Shown: positions 17,341-26,657 of the stretch, piece by piece
Position numbering within the stretch: the stretch's first letter is position 1
Layout of the letters: each line of letters opens with the position of its first letter
NCBI GenBank assembly: GCA_004322045.1
Contig: SCRN01000043.1
Location: forward strand, 124,001-188,000
Direction of reading: 5' to 3'
Source: Paraburkholderia sp.
Lineage (GTDB): Bacteria > Pseudomonadota > Gammaproteobacteria > Burkholderiales > Burkholderiaceae
DNA length: 64,000 bases
The notes under the pieces: generated by a model
Seen by the model: only the letters and a program-made list of their open reading frames with translations
Told to the model about the DNA's origin: nothing
The model's database searches: none
Made by a program: the position numbers and the translations under genes

Positions 17341-17392
17341 GCGGGCGTTGGCGTCGCACGTCTTGCGAGAGCGAGGCGTGCGGCAAGCCCGC
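17341..17392 (+). terminator. Long hairpin immediately after ahcY
   Basis: GCGGGC at 17341-17346 pairs with GCCCGC at 17387-17392, and inside it GTCGCACG at 17353-17360 pairs with CGTGCGGC at 17377-17384 apart from one G-T wobble. It starts five bases after the ahcY stop. There is no T-run, so termination is inferred from position. Confidence 0.45.
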
Positions 17393-17545
17393 CCGTAGAC
17401 GAGCGCGCGGCGCGGCCGTTCGCTGCGCCGCGATCTTTTGCTCAATACCCGCTACCGGCTCGTGTCGTTAGCGGTCGCCCGCCTTGCCGTCGTTCGTCAG
17501 ACCCGAAAACCGAATACCACCGACCACTTCGCCGAAGGAACCGCC

Positions 17546-17899
17546 ATGACCGTGCTGCTGACCTGGATCATCAACGCGCTTGCACTGCTGATCATCACGT
17601 ACCTCGTGCCGTCGATTCACATCCGCAGTTTCGGCACGGCGCTCATCGTCGCGCTCGTGCTCGGGCTCATCAACGCCGTGCTGCGGCCGGTGCTGATTTT
17701 GCTCACGCTGCCGGTGACGATCGTCACGCTCGGTGTCTTCATCCTCGTCGTCAATGCCTTGTGCTTTTGGTTGGCCGCATCGCTGCTCAAGGGCTTCGAG
17801 GTATCGGGATTCTGGTCTGCGTTCTTCGGCTCGATTCTGTACAGCATCGTGTCTTGGCTGCTGTCGGCGCTGATCTTCGGCAATCGCAGCCTCGGCTGA
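17546..17899 (+). CDS. Phage holin family (YvlD-like) four-helix membrane protein
   Basis: A 117-residue very hydrophobic inner-membrane protein with about four helices: near residues 5-20, 28-48, 52-76 and 88-108. Sequences such as LLTWIINALALLIITYLVPS and LGLINAVLRPVLILLTLP are diagnostic of the YvlD/phage-holin-4-related family. The name reflects distant similarity to phage holins; its role is unknown. The start at 17546 has a GAAGGA site. It lies 18 bases before metF and is probably co-transcribed with it, an arrangement common between ahcY and metF in Burkholderia relatives. Confidence 0.85.
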   Translation: MTVLLTWIINALALLIITYLVPSIHIRSFGTALIVALVLGLINAVLRPVLILLTLPVTIVTLGVFILVVNALCFWLAASLLKGFEVSGFWSAFFGSILYSIVSWLLSALIFGNRSLG

Positions 17900-17917
17900 T
17901 CGCGCATCCATTGCATC

Positions 17918-18760
17918 ATGACCATCGAAATCTCGTTTGAATTTTTTCCGCCGAAGACGCCCGACGGCGTCGAGAAGCTACGCGCGACACGCGCGCAATT
18001 GGCGTTGCTCAAACCGAAGTTCGTCTCGGTGACGTTCGGCGCGGGCGGCTCGACTCAGCAAGGCACGCTCGATACGGTGCTCGACATGGCCAAGGACGGG
18101 CTCGATGCGGCGCCGCATCTGTCGTGCATCGGCTCGTCGAAGGACAACCTGCGCGAGATCCTCGAGCGCTATCGCGCTAACGGTATCCGCCACATCGTCG
18201 CATTGCGCGGCGATTTGCCATCGGGCATGGGCGAGGTGGGCGAGCTGCGCTATGCCTCCGAACTCGTCGCGTTCATTCGCGCCGAGCACGGCGACTGGTT
18301 CCACATCGAAGTGGCGGGCTATCCCGAGTATCACCCGCAAGCGCGCTCGCCGCGGCACGATTTGGAAAACTTCGCGCGCAAGGTGAAAGCCGGTGCGAAC
18401 GCCGCGATCACGCAATACTTTTACAACGCCGACGCTTATTTCCGTTTCGTCGACGATGCGCGCAAGCTAGGCGTCGACGTACCGATCGCACCCGGCATCA
18501 TGCCGATCACGAACTACTCGCAGTTGATGCGCTTCTCGGAGATGTGCGGGGCGGAAGTGCCGCGCTGGATCGCCAAGCGGCTCGAAAGCTTCGGCGATGA
18601 CAAGGAAGCGATTCGCGCGTTCGGGCTCGACGTCGTCACGCAGTTGTGCGAGCGGCTCGTCAAAGAAGGCGCACCGGGGCTGCATTTTTATACGCTCAAT
18701 GCGGCCACGGCGACGAAGGCGGTGTGCGAACGGTTGGGGTACGCGGGGCGGCCGGCGTAG
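17918..18760 (+). CDS. metF: 5,10-methylenetetrahydrofolate reductase
   Basis: A 280-residue FAD enzyme reducing methylenetetrahydrofolate with NADH to 5-methyltetrahydrofolate, the methyl donor for methionine synthesis. The N-terminal active-site pattern EISFEFFPPKTP carries the catalytic Glu; GAGGSTQQGT, HIVALRGDLP, GYPEYHPQA and QYFYNADAYFRFVDDA are typical barrel segments, and LHFYTLNAA is near the end. It completes the remethylation branch of the cycle with metK and ahcY in this window. A long inverted repeat lies between it and the convergent ggt gene. Confidence 0.97.
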   Translation: MTIEISFEFFPPKTPDGVEKLRATRAQLALLKPKFVSVTFGAGGSTQQGTLDTVLDMAKDGLDAAPHLSCIGSSKDNLREILERYRANGIRHIVALRGDLPSGMGEVGELRYASELVAFIRAEHGDWFHIEVAGYPEYHPQARSPRHDLENFARKVKAGANAAITQYFYNADAYFRFVDDARKLGVDVPIAPGIMPITNYSQLMRFSEMCGAEVPRWIAKRLESFGDDKEAIRAFGLDVVTQLCERLVKEGAPGLHFYTLNAATATKAVCERLGYAGRPA

Positions 18761-18884
18761 CTTCGGCTTATCGATTCCCTCATCGGGCGCTGACCGACAC
18801 GTCCGCGCTTTTGAGCGGTTGCCGTTGGTTAGCCCGCCTAGTTGATAGTTGATCGTTGATGGCGAGGGCACGGCAATCGCTCGT

Positions 18885-18930
18885 GAAGGCTACCGATATC
18901 CAACATGACTTGCGGCTATCGGCAGCCTTC
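18885..18930. terminator. 14-bp inverted repeat between convergent metF and ggt
   Basis: GAAGGCTACCGATA at 18885-18898 matches the reverse complement of TATCGGCAGCCTTC at 18917-18930 at 13 of 14 positions, with an 18-base loop. It lies 20 bases beyond the ggt stop and 124 beyond metF. It lacks a T-run and probably acts as the 3' end structure for ggt. Confidence 0.5.
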
Positions 18931-18949
18931 ATGCTGCCCTCGACTTACG

Positions 18950-20728
18950 TCAATATCCGAGCGCCTCGCCTGCCGGGCGCCGTTCGTCGTTCGCCCCGTA
19001 GAAGTAGCCCACGCGCACCTTGCCCGATACGGAAGAATCGTTCCCGGAGCTTTGCGACGCATCGGCAGCGAGCCCGGGTAGCCCCACTTCGATCAGTTCA
19101 GTCGCGCCCCACGGCGTTTGTTGAACCATCTTGTAGCCCTCGCTCGCCAGGATCTTCAGCGTATCGGCCGATAGAGCGTACGGCTCGTAGTAGACGACAT
19201 CGGGGAGCCACTGCTCGTGAATGCGCGCAGCGTCCACGGCTTCTTGCGGCGCCATGCCGTAATCGATGATGTCGATCGCCGTCTCGAGCGTCGTCGTAAT
19301 GATGCGCGAACCGCCCGGCGAGCCGATCACGAGGAACACCTTGCCGTCCTTCGTCACGATCGTCGGCGCCATCGACGATAGCGGCCGCTTGCCCGGCGCG
19401 ATCGCGTTGTTCGGGCCTTGCACGAGGCCGAACATGTTTTGCGCGCCCACCTTCGACGTGAAATCGTCCATTTCGTCGTTCAGGAAGAAGCCCGTGCCCG
19501 GCGCGATGACGACGGCGCCGAAACGGCCGTTGACCGTGTAGGTCGTCGACACCGCATCGCCTTGCTTGTCGACGATGGAGTAGTGCGTCGTCTCCTTCTT
19601 TTCGGGCAACGAGGCAGCGTCGGCGAGTTCCATCGACGGCGTGGCTTTGTCGGGGCTAATCGAAGCGCGAATCTGCGCCGCGTACGATTTGCTGAGCAAC
19701 TGGTCGAGCGGATTGTCGATGAATGCCGGATCGCCGAGCTTCGTATTGCGATCGGCATAGGCGTGGCGCATCGCCTCCGAGAGGTAATGCACGGCCGCGG
19801 CCGAATGCCATCCGAAGCCCTTGAGGTCGTAGCCTTCGACGGTATTCAAGATCTCGCACATGGTCGTGCCGCCCGAGCTTGGCGGCGGCGCCGAAATGAA
19901 TTTGAAGCCGTGGTAGTCGCAGCTGACGGGCGTCATTTCGGTTGCGCGATAGTTCGCGAAGTCGGCTGCGGTCAGCAAGCCATCGCCCGCCTTCGATGCG
20001 GCTTCGATCGTCCGCGGGATCTTGCCCTTGTAGAAGGCGTCGGGGCCGTGCTTCGCGATCGCTTCGAGCGTATTGGCCAAGTCCTTCTGCACGAGCCGAT
20101 CGCCAGGCTGCAACGGCGTGCCGTCCTTGCGCAGGAAGATGCGCGCGGCGTCCGGATCGTCCTTGAAGCGCTTGACCGTCGTATCGAGGATATCGGTGTC
20201 CGCGCGCGTGAGGACGAAGCCTTTGCGGGCGAGGCGGATTGCGGGCGCCATCACTTGCGCGCGCGTGAGCTTGCCGTACTTGCGCTCTGCCAGGTCGAGC
20301 CCCATCACGGTGCCGGGCACGCCCGCGGCAGCGTAGCCATAAAGGCTGGCGCCTTTTTTCACGTTGCCGGCAGCATCGAGGTACATGTTCGCGGTGGCCG
20401 CCGCCGGGGCGGTTTCGCGGAAGTTGATGAACGTGTCGCGTCCGTCGGCGAGATGAATCGTCATGAAGCCGCCGCCGCCGATATTGCCGCAGCAGGGATT
20501 GACGACGGCTTGCGCGTAGCCGACGGCCACGGCGGCGTCGATCGCGTTGCCGCCCATCTTGAGGATGTCGACGCCCACTTGCGACGCCAAGTGTTGCGAG
20601 GTGACGACCATGCCGTTCGCCGCTTCGACGGCGGGGCGAGAGGCGGCCATCGCGCCGCCGGCTGCCATGCCGGAGGCGACGAGCGCCGCGACGAGCGCGG
20701 CCATGCAGGTGCGGTTCTTCTTCATCAT
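18950..20728 (-). CDS. ggt: Gamma-glutamyltransferase (periplasmic)
   Basis: A 592-residue N-terminal-nucleophile hydrolase cleaving gamma-glutamyl bonds, chiefly of glutathione, in the periplasm. The signal peptide is MKKNRTCMAALVAALVASGM followed by an Ala-rich cleavage region. The precursor self-cleaves before the nucleophile Thr380 in KKETTHYSIVD; the small-subunit pocket motifs GPGTGFFLND-like APGTGFFLNDEMDDF and SSMAPTIV, and GSPGGSRIITTTL, are intact. The start at 20728 is taken because it begins the signal peptide, though 20755 is possible. The neighbouring dipeptide importer would take up the released Cys-Gly (inference). Good length and all key residues suggest an active enzyme. Confidence 0.95.
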   Translation of the reverse strand: MMKKNRTCMAALVAALVASGMAAGGAMAASRPAVEAANGMVVTSQHLASQVGVDILKMGGNAIDAAVAVGYAQAVVNPCCGNIGGGGFMTIHLADGRDTFINFRETAPAAATANMYLDAAGNVKKGASLYGYAAAGVPGTVMGLDLAERKYGKLTRAQVMAPAIRLARKGFVLTRADTDILDTTVKRFKDDPDAARIFLRKDGTPLQPGDRLVQKDLANTLEAIAKHGPDAFYKGKIPRTIEAASKAGDGLLTAADFANYRATEMTPVSCDYHGFKFISAPPPSSGGTTMCEILNTVEGYDLKGFGWHSAAAVHYLSEAMRHAYADRNTKLGDPAFIDNPLDQLLSKSYAAQIRASISPDKATPSMELADAASLPEKKETTHYSIVDKQGDAVSTTYTVNGRFGAVVIAPGTGFFLNDEMDDFTSKVGAQNMFGLVQGPNNAIAPGKRPLSSMAPTIVTKDGKVFLVIGSPGGSRIITTTLETAIDIIDYGMAPQEAVDAARIHEQWLPDVVYYEPYALSADTLKILASEGYKMVQQTPWGATELIEVGLPGLAADASQSSGNDSSVSGKVRVGYFYGANDERRPAGEALGY

Positions 20729-20779
20729 GTTCACTCTGACTGTGAGGGGTCTCATTTCTAGGGAGGGATGATCGGCCGG

Positions 20780-21637
20780 TTACACGTCCTCGGCGACGCG
20801 CCCGGCTCTCAGTGCTTCGATGCGTTTCAATCTGGCTTTGGCTTCATCCGGCAGCCGATGCACGAGTGCGGCGACGATGGATTCGGTTTGCGCGAGCGCA
20901 GGTACTTTCGTATCGAACGGCGAGGCGCTTTGCACGAGCGAGACGAGCACGGCATCGGCGAAGCTCGCAATCGGCGAGCGCCATTCGTCGGTGAACAACA
21001 CGACCTGCGCGCCGAGCGTCTTGGCCGCGTGCGCGAATTGCACGACGCTTTCCTGGTAGCGGCGATAGTCGTAGACGACGAGCACGTCGCCGGGCTCGAG
21101 ATCGGCCAGGGCTTCGGAGCCGCGTTCGAGCGACGGTTCGATATGGCACGCGTGTGGGCGCATTTGGCTCAGCAAGGTGACGAGCCAAGAGGCGATGAAG
21201 CTGCTCGCCCGGCCGCCGCAACTGAATACGGTGCGCCGTGGGTCGGCCAGCAACGAGACGGCCGCCTCGAAGTCTTCCCGCGACGCTTGCGCGGCCGTAT
21301 GGCCGATAGCGAGGGTGAGCGAGCCGAGCATCGCCTGCTGCATATCTTGCGCATGAGGCTCGGCAGCCGAAGCTTCCAGGCGCGATAGCGGCGAATTCAT
21401 TCGTGCGTCCACTTCGGCGAGCAGGGCGCGCTGGAACTCCGGATAGCCTTCGAAACCGAGCTTGAGGACGAGGCGATGAACGGTGGGATCGCTAACGCCG
21501 GCGCTGCCCGCGAGCTGCGAGATCGAAGTGAGCGCGGCGCTGGGGTAATTGGCGAGCAGCACGCCTACGACGCGCCGCTCCGACACGGTAAAGGTTTCTT
21601 CGCGCTGTTCGAGCAGGGTCCGCACGGAAGGGCGCAC
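20780..21637 (-). CDS. MurR/RpiR family transcriptional regulator
   Basis: A 285-residue regulator with an N-terminal helix-turn-helix (about residues 15-75, including VSERRVVGVLLANYPSAALT and GVSDPTVHRLVLKLGFEGYP) and a C-terminal SIS domain (about residues 125-260) that in this family senses sugar phosphates. Here the SIS loop reads FSCGGRASSFIASWLVTLL. It lies between ggt (same strand, 52 bases downstream) and the divergent dpp operon, so it is the natural candidate to regulate both. RpiR-type proteins next to peptide importers occur in proteobacteria, but the effector here is unknown. A palindrome-like element at 21646-21675, directly before its start, may be its operator. Confidence 0.9.
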   Translation of the reverse strand: MRPSVRTLLEQREETFTVSERRVVGVLLANYPSAALTSISQLAGSAGVSDPTVHRLVLKLGFEGYPEFQRALLAEVDARMNSPLSRLEASAAEPHAQDMQQAMLGSLTLAIGHTAAQASREDFEAAVSLLADPRRTVFSCGGRASSFIASWLVTLLSQMRPHACHIEPSLERGSEALADLEPGDVLVVYDYRRYQESVVQFAHAAKTLGAQVVLFTDEWRSPIASFADAVLVSLVQSASPFDTKVPALAQTESIVAALVHRLPDEAKARLKRIEALRAGRVAEDV

Positions 21638-21645
21638 GCAAATGC

Positions 21646-21675
21646 CTCATTCGATGAAAACTTCGAATCAATGAG
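21646..21675. promoter_or_regulatory. Possible RpiR operator (imperfect inverted repeat)
   Basis: CTCATTCGAT at 21646-21655 is matched by AATCAATGAG at 21666-21675: the arms CTCATT and AATGAG are perfectly complementary, and GAT/ATC pair after a one-base bulge. It begins nine bases upstream of the regulator's start codon, where an autoregulatory site would overlap the promoter. Confidence 0.4.
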
Positions 21676-21891
21676 CGGGCCGAAGACCCGCTGTGTAACG
21701 TCTATTACGTGAAGAAGATGCTAACAAGCCATAAATGAGCGTCAATGGCGTAATTGATCGGTGTTTACCCGCTTCGGATGTGCGAGCGCGTCGCGAAGCG
21801 AGATTTTTGAAGTGATAGTTATTACATACACGCTGCGAGGCTGCGGGAGGGCCGTGCTACGCTTGCCGGCTCAGTCATGGGAGGAGCGCAT

Positions 21892-23532
21892 ATGCCGGTA
21901 TGTCGTCCGCTTTTCGCCGTTCGTTTGACGTCTTTGATCATCATCGCCGCAGGCGGTGCCTATTCGTTATTCGGCGGTGGCGGCAGCGAAGCGGCCGAAC
22001 TGCCCACGAAAACGCTCGTGTACTGCTCCGACGCGAGCCCCGCGGGCTTCGATCCCGCTCAATACACGACGAGCGTTGAGTTCTCGGCGGCCGCCTACAC
22101 GGTGTACAACCGTCTCGTCGAATTCGAGCACGGCGGCACCAAGATCGAACCGGGTCTCGCGCAGCGCTGGGAAATTTCCGGTGATGGGCTCGTCTACACC
22201 TTTCACCTGCGCCACGGCGTGAAGTTTCACACGACGTCGTATTTCAAGCCCACGCGCGAGTTCGATGCCGACGACGTCGTGCTCACATTCGAGCGCATGC
22301 GCGACCCCGCCAATGCACTGCGCGTCGCTTATCCGGCCGTATTCCCGTACTTCAACGATCTCGGGCTCGCGAAAAATCTCGCCAAGGTCGAAAAGCTCGA
22401 TCCGTACACGGTGCGAATGACGCTCAATGCGGTTAGCGCTCCGTTCTTGTCGGAATTGGCGATGCCTTTCGCTTCGATCCTCTCGGCCGAATATGCGGAG
22501 CAATTGATCGCCGCCGGCAAAGCGGCGGATCTGAACCGCTATCCGATCGGCACCGGGCCTTTCATTTTTCACAGCTACGAAAAGGACGCGACGATTCGCT
22601 TCGAGGGCAACCCCGACTATTGGAAGCCCGGCGTCGTGCGCGTCGGCAAGCTTGTGTTCGAGATCTCGCCCGATCCGGCCGTGCGCGAGCAAAAGCTCAA
22701 GGACAACGAATGCCAAGTCATGAGCTATCCGCGCCCGGCCGATATCGCTTCGCTGTCGGCGGACCCGAATCTGCAAATGCCGCATCAAGTCGGTTTCAAC
22801 CTCGGCTTTCTCGCCTACAACACGACGCACAAGCCCCTCGACAACGTCGACGTTCGCCGTGCGCTCGATATGGCTATCGACAAGCAAGCGATCATCAAGT
22901 CGGTGTATCAAGGCGCGGGGCAAGCGGCCGTCAATCCGATGCCGCCGACGCAGTGGTCGTACGATGCGAGCCTCAAGGATGCTCCCCTCGATCCGGCTCG
23001 AGCAAAGGCGCTGCTCGCCAAGGCCGGATACCCGGATGGGTTCGAGCTCACGCTATGGGCGATGCCGGTTCAGCGGCCCTATAACCCGAACGCACGGTTG
23101 ATGGCCGAGATGATTCAGGCGGACTGGGCGAAGATCGGCGTGCGCGCGAAGATCACCACGTACGAGTGGGGCGAATACGTGAAACGAGCGCACGCCGGCG
23201 AGCACGATGCGATGCTGATCGGCCTGACGGGCGATAACGGCGATCCTGACAATTGGCTTGGCGTGCTGCTCGGTTGTTCGGCGGTGCACGGTAGCAATTT
23301 CGCGAAGTGGTGCTACAAGCCGTTCGACGATCTGGTCGTCAAGGCGCGCGAGACGAACGACATGGCGGAGCGCGTCAAGCTCTACACGCAGGCGCAACGC
23401 ATCTTCAAGCAGCAAGTCCCATTCACGCCCATCGCGCATTCGACGGTGTACCAGCCGCTGCGCAAGAACGTGGTCGGTTTCAAGATCGACCCGTTCGGGC
23501 CGACGCAATTCTGGAACGTGGGATTGCGCTAG
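21892..23532 (+). CDS. dppA: Dipeptide ABC transporter periplasmic binding protein (first copy)
   Basis: A 546-residue SBP family 5 protein binding dipeptides (or haem) for import. After a signal peptide (residues 1 to about 38) the mature part begins ELPTKTLVYCSDASPAGFDP, very close to DppA of E. coli. Further DppA signatures are YNRLVEFEHG, FKPTREFDADDV, IGTGPFIFHSYEKD, ECQVMSYPRPADI and AMPVQRPYNPNARLMAEMIQ. The start at 21892 has GGGAGGAG six bases upstream; the in-frame ATG at 21877 has none. It is the first gene of the dpp operon and is divergent from the RpiR regulator. A paralogue follows after 333 bases; this copy has a shorter, odd signal region (GAYSLFGGGGSEA). Confidence 0.94.
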   Translation: MPVCRPLFAVRLTSLIIIAAGGAYSLFGGGGSEAAELPTKTLVYCSDASPAGFDPAQYTTSVEFSAAAYTVYNRLVEFEHGGTKIEPGLAQRWEISGDGLVYTFHLRHGVKFHTTSYFKPTREFDADDVVLTFERMRDPANALRVAYPAVFPYFNDLGLAKNLAKVEKLDPYTVRMTLNAVSAPFLSELAMPFASILSAEYAEQLIAAGKAADLNRYPIGTGPFIFHSYEKDATIRFEGNPDYWKPGVVRVGKLVFEISPDPAVREQKLKDNECQVMSYPRPADIASLSADPNLQMPHQVGFNLGFLAYNTTHKPLDNVDVRRALDMAIDKQAIIKSVYQGAGQAAVNPMPPTQWSYDASLKDAPLDPARAKALLAKAGYPDGFELTLWAMPVQRPYNPNARLMAEMIQADWAKIGVRAKITTYEWGEYVKRAHAGEHDAMLIGLTGDNGDPDNWLGVLLGCSAVHGSNFAKWCYKPFDDLVVKARETNDMAERVKLYTQAQRIFKQQVPFTPIAHSTVYQPLRKNVVGFKIDPFGPTQFWNVGLR

Positions 23533-23865
23533 CGCGCCCCGTGCAGCGCAGCGGCTTCATTCGGCACGCGCGACGCCGCTTGCGGGCTGACTGTCCGGGT
23601 GTGACGGACGGCCGCGCCCGCCGCGCTTTATGCCGTGCCGCGGGAAACTCCGTGTTGAAAAAACCGAATATTGGCCTAGACCTTTGTAGGCTTGCGCGTC
23701 GTGCATAATTGTCCCGCAATTTTAGTGGCACTAAACATGCGGCGCGGCCAAAGTCAACGCGTACAAGTGCGGGGCGTTGCCTTTTCCCGACCGCTTGTTC
23801 GGGGTATCAAAGCTCAGTAATATCCGCGTACGCTGGCTTCTGCCGGCCTCAGAATTGGAGGAAAC
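23533..23865. other. 333-bp gap between the two dppA genes
   Basis: No coding frame with acceptable codon use. A CATAAT at 23704-23709 could be the -10 of a promoter for the second dppA, but the -35 region (CTTTGT at 23682-23687) is weak. The stretch 23650-23730 is more AT-rich than its surroundings, consistent with a separate promoter. The second dppA has a GGAGG site directly before its ATG. Confidence 0.4.
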
Positions 23866-25503
23866 ATGAAGCAAAACAGACTGTTGCGCGCCGTGCGGGT
23901 GACCGCGATCGCGGCCGCCGCCGTGACGGTATCGCTTGCCGCATCTGCTGCGCACGCCGCCGACATTCCCAACAAAACCCTCGTTTACTGCTCGGAAGGC
24001 AGCCCCGCCGGCTTCGATCCGGCGCAATACACGACGGGCACGGATTTCACCGCGAACACGTTTACGGTCTACAACCGCCTCGTCGAATTCGAGCGCGGGG
24101 GCACCAAGGTGGAGCCCGGACTGGCGGAAAAGTGGGACGTCTCGCCCGACGGCAAGACCTACACGTTCCATCTCCGTCATGGCGTGAAATTCCAAACGAC
24201 GGATTTTTTCAAGCCCACGCGTGAATTCAACGCCGATGACGTGATCTTCACGTTCGAGCGCATGCTCGATCCGAATCAGCCGTTCCGCAAGGCGTATCCG
24301 GTGCAGTTCCCGTACTTCACCGACATGGGTCTCGACAAGCTGATCACCAAGGTCGAAAAGGTCGATCCGTATACCGTGCGCTTCACGCTGAAGGAAGTGA
24401 ACGCGCCATTCATCCAGAACATGGCGATGGAGTACGCGTCGATTCTATCGGCCGAGTACGCCGATCAGTTGCTGAAGGCGGGCAAGGCCGCCGACATCAA
24501 CCAGAAGCCCGTCGGCACGGGGCCGTTCATCCTCAAGAGCTACACGAAGGACGCAACGATCCGCTATGAAGGCAATCCCGACTATTGGAAGCCCGGTGCG
24601 GTGAAAATCAAGCATTTGATCTTCTCGATCACGCCCGATGCCGGCGTGCGCGTGCAGAAGCTCAAGCGCGACGAATGCCAGGTCATGAGCTATCCGAAGC
24701 CGCAGGACATCGCGCCTTTGAAGGCCGATTCGAATATCGACATGCCGTCGATTCCGGGCTTCAACTTGGGTTACGTTTCCTACAACGTTCAGCATAAGCC
24801 GCTGGACAAAACCGAAGTGCGTCAAGCGCTCGACATGGCCATCAACAAGAAGGCGATCATCGAGTCCGTCTATCAGGGCGCGGGGCAGAGTGCAACGAAC
24901 CCGATGCCGCCGACGCAGTGGTCGTATGACAAGAATCTGAAGGCGCAATCGTACGATCCGGATGGCGCGAAGAAGCTGCTCGCCAAGGCCGGCTACCCGA
25001 ACGGGTTACCGCAGGAGATCACGCTCTGGGCGATGCCCGTGCAGCGCCCGTACAACCCGAATGCGCGCCTGATGGCTGAAATGATCCAAGCCGACTGGGC
25101 GAAGATCGGCGTGAAGGCGAGGATCGTCAGCTACGAGTGGGGCGAGTACATCAAGCGTGCGCACGCGGGCGAGGACGATACGATGTTGATCGGTTGGAAC
25201 GGCGATAATGGCGACCCCGACAACTGGCTCGGCACGTTGCTCGGTTGCGAGGCCATCAACGGCAACAACTTCTCGAAGTGGTGCTACAAGCCGTTCGACG
25301 ATCTCGTCCAAAAGGGTCGCAGCACCAACGGCGTCGAGGCGCGCACCAAGATCTACACGCAAGCGCAAGAGATCTTCGCCAAGGAGTTGCCGTTCTCGCC
25401 GATCGCTCACTCCACGCTCTACCAGCCGGTGAGCAAGAAGGTCGTCGATATGCGAATCGACCCGCTCGGCTACGCCCGTTTCGACGGCGTCAGCGTGAAG
25501 TAA
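23866..25503 (+). CDS. dppA: Dipeptide ABC transporter periplasmic binding protein (second copy)
   Basis: A 545-residue paralogue of the preceding gene, with a classical signal peptide ending in ASAAHAADIPNKTLVYCSEG and the same family-5 signatures: YNRLVEFERGGTKVEPGLAE, FKPTREFNADDV, VGTGPFILKSYTKD, ECQVMSYPKPQDI and AMPVQRPYNPNARLMAEMIQ. It delivers dipeptides to DppBC. The two copies are alike over their whole length but differ steadily, so the duplication is old and the two may bind different peptides. Hairpins just after the stop (25517-25584) are typical of a highly expressed binding-protein gene ahead of its permease genes. Confidence 0.95.
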   Translation: MKQNRLLRAVRVTAIAAAAVTVSLAASAAHAADIPNKTLVYCSEGSPAGFDPAQYTTGTDFTANTFTVYNRLVEFERGGTKVEPGLAEKWDVSPDGKTYTFHLRHGVKFQTTDFFKPTREFNADDVIFTFERMLDPNQPFRKAYPVQFPYFTDMGLDKLITKVEKVDPYTVRFTLKEVNAPFIQNMAMEYASILSAEYADQLLKAGKAADINQKPVGTGPFILKSYTKDATIRYEGNPDYWKPGAVKIKHLIFSITPDAGVRVQKLKRDECQVMSYPKPQDIAPLKADSNIDMPSIPGFNLGYVSYNVQHKPLDKTEVRQALDMAINKKAIIESVYQGAGQSATNPMPPTQWSYDKNLKAQSYDPDGAKKLLAKAGYPNGLPQEITLWAMPVQRPYNPNARLMAEMIQADWAKIGVKARIVSYEWGEYIKRAHAGEDDTMLIGWNGDNGDPDNWLGTLLGCEAINGNNFSKWCYKPFDDLVQKGRSTNGVEARTKIYTQAQEIFAKELPFSPIAHSTLYQPVSKKVVDMRIDPLGYARFDGVSVK

Positions 25504-25516
25504 CGACGATGCGTTA

Positions 25517-25584
25517 CGCTCTCTCGTCAAGCGGGAGAGCGCGTACGACCTCCGGCGACAGGGGCCGGCGCCGCGCGCGGCGCC
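25517..25584 (+). repeat. Two hairpins between dppA and dppB
   Basis: CGCTCTC at 25517-25523 pairs with GAGAGCG at 25535-25541, and GGCGCCG at 25567-25573 pairs with CGGCGCC at 25578-25584. Stem-loops in this position commonly protect the binding-protein mRNA and reduce read-through into the permease genes, giving more binding protein than permease. Confidence 0.5.
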
Positions 25585-25633
25585 GCTCCTCGTCGCCGGT
25601 CGCATTTTTTCTTGCAAGCTAAAGGGACGAACT

Positions 25634-26644
25634 ATGTTCCGATTCGTTTTACGCCGCATCGGCATGGTGATACCGACGTTCATCGGCATCACGATCCTGG
25701 CATTCGCCCTGATTCATTTGATCCCCGGCGATCCTATCGAAGTCATGATGGGCGAGCGCGGCGTCGATCCGGCGATGCATGCCGCCGCGCTGCACCGGCT
25801 CGGGTTGGACGAGCCGCTGCCGATGCAGTACGTCCACTACGTATGGCGCGCGTTGCACGGCAACCTCGGCGATTCGATCATCACCAACACGAGCGTGATG
25901 GGCGAGTTTCTCGCGCGCTTTCCCGCCACCGTCGAATTGTCCATTTGCGCCATGCTGTTCGCGCTCGTCGTCGGGCTGCCCGCCGGCGTTTGCGCGGCCT
26001 TACGGCGCGGCACCGTGGTCGATCACGGCGTGATGGGCACGGCGCTTGCCGGCTATTCGATGCCGATCTTCTGGTGGGGGCTCATCCTCATCATGCTGTT
26101 CTCGGTCACGCTCGGTTGGACGCCGGTGTCCGGGCGCATCGCGGTGGAATACGACATTCCGCATGTGACCGGCTTCATGCTCATCGATTCGCTGCTCGCC
26201 CCCGACGAAGGCGCGTTCAAATCGGCGCTGAGCCATTTGATCCTTCCCGCGATCGTGCTCGGCACGATTCCGCTTGCCGTGGTGGCGCGCATGACGCGCT
26301 CGTCAATGCTCGAGGTGCTGCGCGAAGACTACATTCGCACGGCGCGGGCGAAGGGCCTTTCGCCTGTGCGCGTGATCGTCGTGCATGCATTGCGCAACGC
26401 GCTGATTCCCGTCGTGACGGTGATCGGCTTGCAGGTGGGCACGTTGCTCGCCGGTGCGGTATTGACCGAGACGCTGTTTTCTTGGCCGGGCATCGGCAAG
26501 TGGCTCATCGATGCCATCAGCCGGCGCGATTATCCGGTCGTGCAAGGCGGCATTCTGATGATCGCGACGCTCGTGATCGTCGTGAATCTGTGCGTCGATC
26601 TGCTTTACGGCGTGCTCAATCCCCGCATTCGCCACACGCGCTAA
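25634..26644 (+). CDS. dppB: Dipeptide ABC transporter permease DppB
   Basis: A 336-residue inner-membrane permease with six helices. The N-terminal signature MFRFVLRRIGMVIPTFIGIT and HLIPGDPIEVMMGERG is that of DppB, and the cytoplasmic EAA loop that contacts the ATPases lies at LREDYIRTARAKGLSPVRVI. It pairs with DppC to form the channel. It is preceded by AAAGGGA and followed 13 bases later by dppC. Length and all expected segments are normal. Confidence 0.96.
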   Translation: MFRFVLRRIGMVIPTFIGITILAFALIHLIPGDPIEVMMGERGVDPAMHAAALHRLGLDEPLPMQYVHYVWRALHGNLGDSIITNTSVMGEFLARFPATVELSICAMLFALVVGLPAGVCAALRRGTVVDHGVMGTALAGYSMPIFWWGLILIMLFSVTLGWTPVSGRIAVEYDIPHVTGFMLIDSLLAPDEGAFKSALSHLILPAIVLGTIPLAVVARMTRSSMLEVLREDYIRTARAKGLSPVRVIVVHALRNALIPVVTVIGLQVGTLLAGAVLTETLFSWPGIGKWLIDAISRRDYPVVQGGILMIATLVIVVNLCVDLLYGVLNPRIRHTR

Positions 26645-26657
26645 GGAGCCCGCAACC

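Noticed and set aside
15896-17386. 496-residue minus-strand frame opposite ahcY
   Set aside because: It is a shadow of ahcY caused by GC-rich third positions; composition is Arg/His/Val-rich with no family features and no ribosome-binding site.
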